Source of the DNA: Hymenopus coronatus
Taxonomy: Eukaryota; Arthropoda; Insecta; Mantodea; Hymenopodidae
DNA: 64,000 bases
Direction of reading: 5' to 3'
NCBI GenBank assembly: GCA_030762935.1
Contig: CM060900.1
Location: 113,773,620 to 113,837,619, forward strand
Below, one piece after another: positions 1 to 10,054 of the stretch. The notes beneath the pieces are model-generated. The model saw only the letters and a list, made by a program, of their open reading frames with translations, made no database searches and was not told the DNA's origin. Within the stretch, counting starts at the first letter, position 1; every line of letters starts with the position of its first letter. The position numbers and the translations under genes are program-made.

Positions 1-197
1 CTACCCTTTACACATGGAATATTTTTGGAAATTTTTTATTTTCTCAAAAATGGCTGTAACGATTGTGATTAAAATACCGTATATAAAGGATATAATAAAA
101 TGTGTATCTTGAATGTGTTGGGTACAGCCTCTGAACTCTCTTCATTCTGAATGGCCTTTGCATAACTGGTGCACCGCAAGAAACACATATTCACTTA

Positions 198-198
<1 letters not shown>

Positions 199-233
<35 letters not shown>

Positions 234-236
234 ACT
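199..236. repeat. (CA)n microsatellite
   Basis: Nearly pure CA dinucleotide run inside AT-rich DNA. No gene is associated with it. Confidence 0.9.
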
Positions 237-354
237 CAATGTAGATCACAATAAAACACACAATTTGTCATATACATTTTTTTCATAAAGTTAACCATTA
301 CCGAGATATTCCTTATTTTTTGTTTTAAAATTTCCAATACTTACACTTTTCCTA

Positions 355-640
355 TAGGTAAGTCGTTATTCACATATTTTTCCTAGTCATGCAAAGAGAA
401 GGGAATTTTTAATTGCATCGCATAGTAACAGCTTTTTAAAAAAAATTGGCTATCGTTTAACCTAGTGCATTCCCTTATTTTCCTTCTATAAGGAACTAAG
501 TAGTAAAACCATTTTTACAAACGTTTTATCTTGATAAGAATGAAGTAGATAGAAACATAAGCTTTTTTAAGAATAATTTGCTACAGAATAGGCACAGAAA
601 GTCATGTGAATGGAACACATTAGTTTTTTTTATACCAGAT
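355..640 (-). repeat. Repeat K, 5' part only
   Basis: Read on the minus strand, this begins like the other K copies: a GTTCCATTCACATGACTTTC block, then the AGTTCCTTATA and AAGGGAAT blocks that recur at 38415 and 40110. Only the 5' third of the family is present, and the 3' palindrome is missing. It is non-coding. The family is unclassified. Confidence 0.6.
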
Positions 641-816
641 GGCCTGTTACCACGAAAAATTAAGTTCAGTAGCAAGCATAAGAGGTTTTCTATGCTGGAG
701 GGAACATCAATGAAATTGACGCTCTTCCTGAGAAAAAAAAAATAGTCATTATGACTTTAGTTCGGCAATAATTTAGCCTATACTGCCGTTAATTTAGCCA
801 CCTGGTATTAATATGA

Positions 817-821
<5 letters not shown>

Positions 822-847
<26 letters not shown>

Positions 848-1122
848 CCACCCTTTTGCTGCATGGTCCTATCGGCGACATTTCCCTATGCAAAATATTG
901 CCTATTGGCAATGATATCAACTCCTGTACTGTTTGTTATCGTTTGTTTCTATTTTATTTATTTTTATTCATTAGAGCACACACACATTCACACAATCTTT
1001 CATACTTCCGAACTCTGGGGAGGATAGGGAATAATCTGGGCTCTAGAAAAATTCACCACCACCATCCGGGAATGAACCCGGGAGCCCTAGCACAGCAGCC
1101 AGGAGCCCTACTGACTGAGATC
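822..1122 (-). mobile_element. SINE-B copy with poly(A) tail
   Basis: tRNA-derived SINE on the minus strand. The head, at the right end, holds a B-box-like CCGGGTTCATTCCCGG. The body carries the family signature ATTATTCCCTATCCTCC followed by an A(G/A)AGT-CGGAAGTATGA block. The tail is a T run at 822-847, which is poly(A) on the element strand. It matches the copy at 17826-18107 through the body and 3' region. The 116-residue open frame starting with a Phe run is an artefact of this tail. Confidence 0.8.
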
Positions 1123-1267
1123 TTGAGTGCATTGTGTTCCATGAAATACATATATAAATGTTTATGAAGAAAAAGTTAATTACTGTATTCTTTGCCATTA
1201 TTTGACGCCTTCATCTATTGTGCAAGTGCATTGAAATATAAAAGTCGTGCTCTTAAGGATAAAAATG

Positions 1268-1460
1268 TAGAATACTCAATTGGTAGAGAACCTGTCTGCT
1301 GTGCGAGGAGTCCGGGTTCGATTCCCTGCTGGGAGAAGGAGTTTTTCTGTATTATATTATTAGATTATTATCTAGCCTCCACAGAGTCTGGAAATATGTA
1401 TACACACACACACACATATATGTGTGAGCGTGGAAGTGCGTGTGATCTGATGTATGAAAC
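1268..1460 (+). mobile_element. SINE-B copy, 3' end decayed
   Basis: tRNA-like head: CAATTGGTAGAGAACC (A-box region) and CCGGGTTCGATTCCC (B box). A short body with the CCACAGAGTCTGGAAATATG signature of SINE-B follows, then a CA run. It lies in opposite orientation to the copy 150 bp to the left. The 3' end is unclear. Confidence 0.7.
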
Positions 1461-1499
1461 CCAGAAACAACATCCAACGACAATTATATATGACTACTA

Positions 1500-1680
1500 A
1501 GGCTTTCACCACCGGCGTTCATACCATAAAATCTAAATTATGGCCGACATCTGTGAGAAGTCAACTTTCCCTTGAAGATGCCCAACGAAGTTATGGACGA
1601 AACGTCAGGTGAACCTTCACCAGTTGGTTCACAGCGTACAAGCCCTGAATCTACGCTTTATGGCGACTGTATATGAGTTA
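1500..1680 (+). other. Dispersed segment with GAAGATG...GAAACGTC motif
   Basis: This moderately GC-rich block contains GAAGATG at 1574 and GACGAAACGTC at about 1596, 16 bases further on. It also holds partial inverted similarity between CTTTCACCACC (about 1503) and GGTGAACC (about 1608). Similar GA-GATG/GAAAC pairs occur at 37938 and 38048. I suspect a retroelement terminal segment (Penelope-like or LINE), but the sequence alone does not prove it. Confidence 0.35.
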
Positions 1681-2299
1681 ACACTATTTGCAATAGGCAG
1701 AGGCAAGACGTGTTGACACTGATTTTAAAATGGTTCATTAATAATTTTAAAATAAGTATTATGTATTGAGTATTTTACCATAAATTCGCATTATTATCGA
1801 GCTAATTTTCGGGAATAATTAATGAATAATGACATAAACAAAATGAAAATTGACTGGTAACTAAAGTAACATTGATGCTAAAACCCCTAATTTCCAAATT
1901 CAAAACTTTATGTGTGAAATCATTATCATCAATGAGCACAAATCAGACATCACCAAACTACAACTTACATTTTCATTTCTCATAGCTGTCCTTGTGTCTG
2001 TTTCATCTAAGCAATATCTAGAGAGAAATCTCTAGCTGTTAGCATTAGATATCGTTAGCCAAAGATATTTCAGAGAAGACGTGGTAAGTCTCACATTGCT
2101 TTCAATGCCAAGAGTGGTGTTACAACATCTAATCTGTTAACGTTTCCACCATGGCTTAGCTGTTCAATAATGACACAAAGTTCTTTGTAACAAAGAAGCT
2201 AAATGCATTTAGTTGGTTAAATTCAGCCATTGTTATTTAATTCACAAATACTTAATTCGGTAACTAACCTTGAAATCTCAAACAAATAATCTTAAGCTT

Positions 2300-2665
2300 T
2301 TATTACTTTCCCTATCCCCGTATGTACAATGTACATAGCAGATAGAGAAGGAATTGTATTCCACCCAAAAATTCGATATCGAGATTTCACCGGAAATACA
2401 TATTTTGGGACCCCCTGAATCCAAAAAAAAAAAAGCATTTTTAGAAAAAGGTCCATGTGTGACTGTGGACAGCATAGCTCAGAAACGAAAAGACGGTTAA
2501 GCACCAAACTTATAAGGAACTAAGTAATAAGAACACTCTGCTAATGTTAATCTCGATTGGCATGGTGTTGAAAGAAGATCCTTTGTAAGAAGTCTGTTTG
2601 TACAGCGGCTAGAGAAAGTCATGTGAGTGTAACGCATCAGATTTGTTTTATACCATCAGTATTTT
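2300..2665 (-). repeat. Repeat K, internally deleted copy
   Basis: Minus-strand copy. The palindromic 3' terminus GTATGTACAATGTACATA lies at 2319-2336, next to the conserved TTCCACCCAAAAATTCGATA and ATTTCACCGGAAATACAT blocks. After about 200 bp the sequence jumps to the K 5' end (CTAGAGAAAGTCATGTGAGT at 2610). The middle of the family is therefore deleted. Confidence 0.75.
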
Positions 2666-3268
2666 TTAATGTCTTAATGGAGTACAATTTAGAACAAGCT
2701 ATACGGTTGCAAACTTTTAAATTGTCTGGCATCGAAACTCTAATATTGGGATCCATAAGCTCTGCAAGTACAGCTATTCTACTTCCCAAGTGAACAATCT
2801 CTAATATTTCAAATTAAACGCTCAGCTAGTTAATTCGTCATAAAACAATATGAGCTACAGGATTCTTTTTAAATTCTAAAATTGTATCTATTACCATCCT
2901 TCAATTTTCGGAAACTTTTTCTTGTGGGTACCTTATTTTAGTATCTTGTGAGTATTGCATATGCTATCTCCTTTTTTGATGAAATTCGAAACATAGTTTC
3001 AATACTTTCAGGTTCATGCTCTGAAGACTCAAAGCCAAATTAAAGTTTTATTTTTGTATTATGAGAAAAATAGAAGTTTTCTATGTGCAATAAAACAGCT
3101 ATTCCTCATTTATCGCTTAAATAAATTAAATTATAATATGCTCGAAAGTATGACAAATTCTAAAAAAAAGCCTATACATCATTTCAAAATGACATAAAAT
3201 GCATATAAATATCTTTAATTCCACAACTCTCTCACATATCGCTGAAAACAAAAACTGTTGCCTATGCC
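2666..3268. other. AT-rich stretch, nothing recognised
   Basis: About 600 bp of AT-rich sequence with no open frame of interest, no terminal repeats and no match to the other repeats of this window that I can see. Confidence 0.5.
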
Positions 3269-3636
3269 GTCGGCCTGGGTAACCCAGTTGGTTAAGCGCT
3301 GGCCTTCTAAACCCAAGGTCACGGGTTCAAACCGGGCCAAGACCGATAGTTTTTAAGTGTGCTTAAAAGAAACAGCCCCATGCCAGTAGATTTACTGGCA
3401 TTTGTTTTTGCCGATAGCAAAATGTTTCAAAGGTAAAGGAACGCCGATATGACCGTTATGGGTAAAACGGGGTATTCTTTGGACAGAACGTTTTGAGACG
3501 TCCAAAGGGCAAAGTTAGGAAACAGTTGGTCATGCCAAGGTGGTTACTTGTGGTAGCTGCTGTTCAGCCACGTGACATTATTATTTCCTCCTTCCAGTGC
3601 CTCAAAAAACTGACTAAATAATAAATAATAATAATG
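3269..3636 (+). mobile_element. SINE-C (tRNA-derived, single copy here)
   Basis: The head resembles a tRNA: GGCCTGGGTAACCCAGTTGG then TTAAGCGCTGGCC (A-box region) and CACGGGTTCAAACCGGGCC (B box, 3320-3338). A body of about 280 bp follows with a short hairpin (GCCAGTAGATTTACTGGC). The 3' end is an AATAAT-type simple repeat, not pure poly(A). Clear target duplications were not found. No other copy lies in this window, so family status rests on the tRNA-like head and simple-repeat tail. Confidence 0.7.
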
Positions 3637-4219
3637 AACTACACCGAAATACTTTAAGACATTATAGGCGTGTCTGATATATTTAATTTCAGATAGGAAA
3701 TGCATGGTCCACGGCTAAACATGACGCAGTTATGGTGTTAAACAAATTGGTTTCAAATGCAGATAGCTCGATGTTAAATCAAAGTCAGATGAGAACCTGG
3801 CTTTGAATGTCTTTAAAACTGATACGCGAGTTTGGAAATATCGACTTTCAGCAACACGTTATTCGCGTTCTCAAGATCTACTGCCATAAAATTCTCTCAA
3901 ACTCGAAAAGAAATACTGTCTATTGTGCAAAGTTAATATCATAACCATTACACCAAAAAGGTACGCTCTCAAACGGTTCTTGTTTTGTTGTTATGTTCCC
4001 CAATGGTGTCATCATCAGCCAGCGGCAGACAGGTACTTTGGAAACATATTCGTAACTTCGAAATTTCATCAGATAGACCAGAGGTCTACTATTCCAAATT
4101 ATTTGTTTAAGACACCTCCATTCTCGAACATATTGTTCCGGCAATCGCCATACAAGCAGTGTCTGATGACAGTCGCCAGATACGTAAGCATTTTTTTGTT
4201 GTTATTTGCTTGAGTAAAC

Positions 4220-4779
4220 ATGGCTGGCGCAAGGCTTACATTCGATGAACGGAAGTCACTTTTGAAGTGGTACACTAGGTACGAAAACATTAGTGAGGTT
4301 CAACGCCAATGGAGAAATGAGTATCAAACAGAGCCACCGACACGTTTAACAATTCGAGTCAAGTTTGTAGTCGACGGCTGTGTTACAGATGTACAGAAAA
4401 ACGATCTGGACGACCTGTAAAGCAACAAGTCCAGCGAAAGGTTTTACTTCCAACAAGATGGTGCACCAGCCCACTATCATAATCGTGTCAGGAAGTATCT
4501 CGACGAAAATGTATCTGCACAATGAATAGGCCGAAGAGGTGTTGTAGAGTATCTACCACGTTTCTCAGACTTAACGCTTCTGGATTTTTACGTATGGCAA
4601 CACTAAAGGATGTTGTTTATGGACAAAAGCCACGCACATTGGACAATCTACGAGAATGTATCGTACATTCGTGTGCTGATATCCAATTGAACAAGTTGCA
4701 GTCGGTAGTTCGTGCTTCAATTCGGCGGCATCGTCTGCGTATGGATGTTAATGGTGACCATTTCGAACACCTACAGTGA
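4220..4779 (+). pseudogene. Transposase pseudogene, DUF4817 + DDE core
   Basis: Residues 1-66 from the ATG at 4220 form a DUF4817-type helix-turn-helix (…LTFDERKSLLKWYTRYEN…, EVQRQWRNEYQTEPPTR, FVVDGCVTDVQK), ending in a stop at 4420. From about 4441 another frame gives the second catalytic block FYFQQDGAPAHYHNRVRKYL. An in-frame TGA follows, then IGRRGVVEYLPRFSDLTLLD. By my count 41 residues (including the stop position) separate the QQD aspartate from the TLLD aspartate, which suits the DD41D group. A third frame (4522-4779) carries the C-terminal tail (KDVVYGQKPRTLDNLRE). The internal deletion, frameshifts and stop mean it cannot make an active enzyme. The family call is firm; the subgroup is inferred from spacing. 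Confidence 0.75.
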
Positions 4780-4892
4780 TATCTGTAAGTTGGACTTTAA
4801 GCTACACTTCCACAAAAAATGAGACCTTTCCGCCAATTAGTTTACAAGTTATGGACCGTTAAACAGTGTATATATTTTGGGACCACTCTGTA
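4220..4892 (+). mobile_element. Tc1/mariner-superfamily relic (DUF4817 head, DD41D-like core)
   Basis: The element carries a transposase N-terminal helix-turn-helix, then a jump to the catalytic C-terminal half, and ends at GGGACCACTCTG followed by TA (4891-4892). That end suits a TA-flanked terminal inverted repeat. No matching 5' terminal repeat is visible upstream, so the left boundary is uncertain and may lie before 4220. The centre, including the first catalytic Asp region, is deleted. Confidence 0.7.
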
Positions 4893-6029
4893 TATATATA
4901 TAGTATATAAAATGTTGAGCAATAATTCATTTTGAATATGTCCCGCAACTAATTGGCTTAAATTAATTTATGGAACGGCAGGAACAATTTAATTATAATC
5001 GATTATATTCTTTAAACTGTGCATGAAGAACATTTTCGCCTGTTGATTTTAAACGAGCAAATGAATAAATTACTAGTAAACATTAAAAGAGAAGATTCAA
5101 TTTTGGGGGTTATTAATTGTGTCAAATGAGGAAGGGGATGACGACATAACGCGCATGTCTCACAAATCGCCCACTATTGGATGATCTAATAGGATGGAGT
5201 TGTATTTTCCGCCAATTAACGTAGCTCTGTTCTCTCATGTGTAACATCCAATGGAAATACAGAATTAGTTCCAGTTTACCTTTCCAATAGCATTCGTTTT
5301 GGTATATTTACTCGGCAGGTTTAATGACTCTGCTTGAGGTCGATAAATGAAAGCCTGCGCTGTGCAGAAATATAAAAAGATGCAGAGAATTGGGCGTGAC
5401 ATGCTCGGGTTTCGCTTTTAAATCGATTGTGTACCTCCGATAATACAACAAAAGCGGAGTGAAGCGGGATACGTGGGAACGACCATAAAAAATATTCAGC
5501 CGCATTTTTGTTGAATGCAACTTATTTCTTGAGTTTTTTCCTTCTTTTCATGAATTTTCCATAGTGTTGTGTATATGAACCTACAACAGTAGTTTGCAGT
5601 TTTAGCTTAAACAGTACAGAGGAGACTCTGTAATAATATTACTAAGCAAAACCTGATTAAGTTTTTAGAAAAATACCTGTATTGCATTAAGCATTACATG
5701 ACAAATTTCAAAGTCATTGATTCCTTATTTTTCAAATATGAAGCTTTAATTTTTCAAATTTGACATATATTTGGGGTATAATTTTTAAAATTAAAATTTG
5801 AACCAGGTCATTGAACATCTGCATCTTCATAACAGGGATAACTAATAATAAATCTGTGCATGAGTTTTTAAGATTCCTTTATATTTGTGGAATTATGGAT
5901 GTTTCGATATTTTAAAGAAAATTAAATGAAAATTTGATACATTTTAAAATAAAATAATTTTAAGTAAATGAACTAATGTTGGTTTTATAATTTGTATTTT
6001 TCTTTCAGTAAAATTAAAGATATTCAAAT
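4893..6029. other. No gene or known repeat recognised
   Basis: AT-rich sequence. A TATAAAAAG string at 5372 and an inverted CCAAT (ATTGG) at 5176 are present, but no coding frame follows, so I do not call a promoter. One 70-codon minus frame (5308-5520) has no family features. Confidence 0.4.
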
Positions 6030-6470
6030 CTGTTCATATGCCTACTATGGGAAGGTCAGAAATATCAACTGTCTCTAATATCAACTTTCTTCTGTATGTT
6101 CTTTTTATTGTCCAGTTCTCACATCCATGTGCCAACAGTGCTACTGCCACTGTAATATAAAACACTATTTTATGTAGACGTTAGTAACTCGACTTTCAGG
6201 GTGCAGAATATTGTTCTGCGTGTGCCTTAGCATGTTCAATTTTCATTTCCTCCATTATTAATGTACTTAATTCTTCTTATTCTTCAAAAGATTTTGCTGT
6301 AAGGTTCACCTCTTTTCGTCCACTTTTTCCGTATTTCTCTATGTATACACATTTCTTTTATTTTCACCTTTGTTTTTCCTCTTTTTCTAGAATATGTATT
6401 CTATTGTGTTTTCCCATTTAATTTTTGGTCTTTCAATTCCTATTATTCCTTCTACTCTAAATTATATTGC
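6030..6470 (-). pseudogene. Possible LINE reverse-transcriptase tail relic
   Basis: Minus-strand translation gives HGCENWTIKRTYRRKL around 6060-6150. This resembles the YGCETWTI-RTDRRKL block that follows the reverse transcriptase domain in many arthropod non-LTR elements. RPKIKWENTIEYI lies around 6400-6440 and resembles the RPRKRWED block usually found downstream of it. The two blocks are in the reverse of the usual order, so the segment may be rearranged or one match may be chance. Frames are broken by stops. Confidence 0.4.
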
Positions 6471-6990
6471 CTGTTTAGCTTTCTTTCCCTCTGTATTTAT
6501 AAAGATATGCTAAAACCTTTTAATTGTTTTTCTAGTATAGTTTCAGTTATTGAGTGCTTTAAATTTACCTCTTCGCTTATCTTTTGTTTTTAATCCTATC
6601 CCTTTTAGTCTTTCTCATAGTTGTTCTTAAAGTGGAATGTATGTTTAATTACAATTTTATGCAAAATAGTTAATATTTACCACACAATTCACTGTAAACA
6701 GAAGAAGGTTTCGAATATGTATTTTAGGCAGCATAAGGGACATTCTAAAATTATTATGGACTCAAAATACAGTTTAATTCTTTCCTGTTATATGCATAGT
6801 AAAACATTTAATGGAGATCCAATTAAAAATGAATTACAAAAACTGCATCCAAAAGTGCAAGGTTAGTACATATATTATGGGAAGACTCAATTAAAGTTTG
6901 ATTTATAAAGAATCGTTGTACGACCATTTAGAATTACTCTGCACCGTAAAATATCTTTCTAGTCATGTTTTGTATCTGCAACTATCTTAG

Positions 6991-7700
6991 GGCGATACAT
7001 ACCTATGTGAAATTTGACGAAAAATTGTGAAAAATTAAAAAACTTATTTTGTTTCATAATATAATAATATTAATTTTAAACTTTAAGAAAATGTATCGTT
7101 TTTCCCACCTGAGGCACTGTAAACACCAATTAACTGACGCTATAAATGGGTAGGGCCATGCTTGTTAATAGGCCTCCCAACTTTGAACCTTATTTTCTAG
7201 CAACTTTTTCCCAACACTTTTCCATACTCAAAATGTTCCACGCGATGCAATTTTTCACTAATTTGTTTTAGCATTTTTGTGCTGCCTCGAAAAAGCACGT
7301 TAAAATGGTCATATTACCTTTTTGTAACATTGCTCCAGTTTTTGTATTTATTATTACTTATTAAATTTTAAGGAAACGGTAGTTTTGGAGAATACCTTCG
7401 TAATAATTTCTCTCCACCAATTAGGGCCAATATAAAACATTTAATATGAGAGAAATATTTTTAAACTCACTAGCTGTAAAAGTGGAGTTTTGTATGTGAA
7501 TATTTTTAAAAATGCATCACATGCCTCATTTTATTAGAACAATGCATTTAGACCATAACAATAATTATTTAAATTACCGTGAAAATTATAATTTTGATAA
7601 ATGGCAAAAATATCAGAATTATTGTGTTTAATAACTGATATACGTTTCAATAAGGCATCTTATATGCTGTTGATTTTTCAAATTTCACAGATGCATCACC
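6991..7700 (+). mobile_element. TTAA-flanked MITE, copy 1
   Basis: Non-coding element with inverted ends. The left end is GGCGATACATACCTATGTGA and the right end read inward is GGTGATGCATCTGTGAAATT. It is flanked by TTAG (6987-6990, decayed TTAA) and TTAA (7701-7704). It aligns along its length with copies at 29030-29703 and, inverted, at 59641-60156, sharing AACTGACGCT, CTCAAAATGTTCCAC and CGATGCAA blocks. TTAA target sites are typical of the piggyBac and Kolobok superfamilies. Ends beginning GG rather than CC make Kolobok a reasonable but unproven guess. Confidence 0.75.
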
Positions 7701-8107
7701 TTAACCACTCCTATAACGCTTTTCTGACGTTTTCATTTGGTAAAAAATACATTTGAGAATGTGTTGACGCAGTGTTTTGCTTGTATTCCAACTTTAACTT
7801 AATTTTAAAATTTTAAAAACCTGGCGACTCAACTTGCCATACCCCATTTTCAGACTAGGCTCCATGTTTGCTTGTTTGTTTATATTCAGAGTGTTAAAAT
7901 GATTATTTATTCCTTTCAAATTGTATCAAATTAGTTTAAGGTAGTTCATTATAAACGATCAAAATTGTTGGATGTCAACTTAACATACAATATTAGTTAA
8001 GATACTTTAGTAATATGTTTTGAAAATGTATAATATAATCGAAATACTATTTTTGTATTCATTTCATAATAAATAAACACATTGTTAGCATATAATAATG
8101 AAGATAA

Positions 8108-8332
8108 TTATGGCCGCGCGGTTAGACCACTCGCCTCTCACCTAGACGGTCGGGGTTCGATCCCAAGCGACCGCATGTGTAGTGGACAAGCGGCGCTGGG
8201 CGGGTTTTCTCCGGGTACTCCGGTTTCCCCCGCCATCGCATTCCACCGGTGCTCCATCATCATTCATGTATCACCAGTGTCACCGCCTGCGGTGCCATAA
8301 ATAGTTAAAGCGGGCTTTAAACACCAAAAAAA
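8108..8332 (+). mobile_element. SINE-A copy (short form)
   Basis: The tRNA-like head has GGCCGCGCGGTTAGACCACT (A-box region) and CGGGGTTCGATCCC (B box). The body has GGGCGGGTTTTCTCCGGG and CCGGTTTCCCCCGCCAT, and the 3' end is AAAGCGGGCTTTAAACACC plus an A run. AAGATAA at 8101-8107 is repeated at 8333-8339, a likely target duplication. The 3' half differs from the long SINE-A copies at 9889 and 51734 but matches the truncated copy at 60806. Confidence 0.85.
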
Positions 8333-8339
8333 AAGATAA

Positions 8340-9504
8340 GGTTCTGAGTAGTGAAACAATTGACAACCTTCCAGCAAGAATTAACACAAAAGCAATAGAT
8401 AAATAAATGCTATATGTATAAAGGATTAATTCCCAACAAAAATTAGATTTCCCTCAAAATCACATTCTAAGCCATTTTGATAACTGAGTGTTGCCTTAGG
8501 GAAGTTATATATATATATTCACTGAATATCATTTATTTCCAAGAAATTCTATCACAATATCTGTTTAAACATCGTAAACCTTAATGAATTTAATAATACC
8601 AGCTCTTTATAATTTGTCTTTATACATTATACAGTTTACATCAGTCACATTTTCCACTCCTAGTAAAAGAAGAAGCTGGGGTCAGTGCTTTAACAAGCAA
8701 AACTAGTTCGTGCTAAAAATAGAAAGCATGGCAATAACTTTTGCCATAAACACACGGGATAGGGGAGAGTTAATAAGGACTTCGTCGTTTTATTCCGAGC
8801 TGGTCGTTAAACTGCAGAACAAACAATCTGTGCTCCAAAAAGGAGACATTCACCTTTCAGAATTTCACATGTTGGTTAGTATTGATGCATATGAAGTATA
8901 TCTATATGTTTATGCATATCTACAAGGAACATAAACAATAAGAATAATACAATTATGTAGATGAGACCAAATACATTTGCGGGTGATTTATTCTCTCACT
9001 TTGCTTTCAAGCCTTCTTAAAATTCCCGGTTATGCCTACACTACTATTCTCTCACTATATATTCCTTTCTGTAAATCTCAGGAGCTGACTTTAAACCCTT
9101 GGTTCCAGAAATGTCTAAGTACTGTACTCAACGTTTATCAATGCTCTTCATATTTCAGAACCGTTTTAAAAGGGAATTGTGGTGCATCATCATTATTTTG
9201 GACGTAAATATAATTATCGGATATTTGTGTTCTGTGTTTAAATTTTCGGAGAAGAAGTTTGAATGAAAAGCCTTACATGTTTCATCTCTAATTTTCTGAT
9301 GAATGCTGTACCGATGTGACAATTTAAGTGTTAAATGCTTATGAGAGGTAATCGATATGAAGTTGTCATTTACATATCAAAATGGCAGGACGTTCAATTT
9401 TTTTCCTACTATTTTTACATCCCCTTTAACATCTGAGGTCATATTGGGTGATTTTTGCTTTGAACAACTCGTTGACTGTAGATTTACGTTGGGATTTTAA
9501 TAAT
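8340..9504. other. No gene or known repeat recognised
   Basis: AT-rich sequence with two short open frames (8710-8934 and 8977-9207) that show no domain, membrane or repeat features I recognise. I treat them as chance. Confidence 0.4.
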
Positions 9505-9662
9505 TTTATTTTTTCCAAACACACACACACTCACATATATACTTCCAGACTCTGTGGGGGATAGGAAATGATACTGGTGAAAGAAATTTTCCCCATCCCA
9601 TCCAGGAATCGAACCCAGGGTGAGAATTCAGCTCGCTGACCACTCGACCACTGAGGTTGTTG
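9505..9662 (-). mobile_element. SINE-B copy, 3' truncated
   Basis: On the minus strand the head reads CCTCAGTGGTCGAGTGGTCA (A-box region) and CCTGGGTTCGATTCCTGG (B box). It continues into TTTCCTATCCCCCACAGAGT and CTGGAAGTATATATGTGAG, the SINE-B signature. It stops after a CA-rich segment at the left end, so the 3' tail seen in the 61618 copy is missing. Confidence 0.8.
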
Positions 9663-9888
9663 CAGTCGCTTGTTCAACATTATATATTAGTTATTAACTT
9701 TACAAGTGTTAAAAGTGGAGTTAAATTTTGTGAGCAAAATAAAATCACGTTTAACATGTGCTGTCATATAACTACTATTCAAATATCCAGACAAAGAACT
9801 ATTTCCAAATATACGACGGAGTAGGAAAATCAGAGGTTTATCCCAAACGAATGGTGTACTACAAGGCGATTTTCTATTTAATACAAAG

Positions 9889-10054
9889 ACGGCGCCGTGG
9901 CTGATTGGTTAACCGGCTCGTCTCCCACCTAGGCGGCTCGGGTTCGATCCCAAGCGCCCGCATGTAGGATGTGGACGAAACGTCATCTGGGCGGGCTTTC
10001 TCCGGGTCCTCCGGTTTCCCCCGCTACTCATTCGACTAATTGCTCCATCATCAC
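9889..10054 (+). mobile_element. SINE-A copy, 5' portion (interrupted)
   Basis: The head has GGCGCCGTGGCTGATTGG and CGGGTTCGATCCC. The body runs through GGGCGGGCTTTCTCCGGGTC to GCTCCATCATCAC, where it is cut by the hAT element at 10055. The remaining 3' portion resumes at 11037. Together the two parts give about 355 bp, close to the 383 bp copy at 51734. Confidence 0.85.

Noticed and set aside
817..1167. 116-codon plus-strand frame with a Phe run
   Set aside because: It reads through the poly(T) tail and body of a minus-strand SINE-B.
3269..3345. Possible functional tRNA genes (here and at other tRNA-like heads)
   Set aside because: Each runs directly into a SINE body, and most recur with the same body elsewhere in the window. 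The acceptor stems do not pair well. They are SINE heads, not tRNA genes.
5172..5400. Host promoter suggested by CCAAT-like and TATAAAAAG strings
   Set aside because: No open frame, splice sites or further promoter context. Such strings are frequent in AT-rich DNA.
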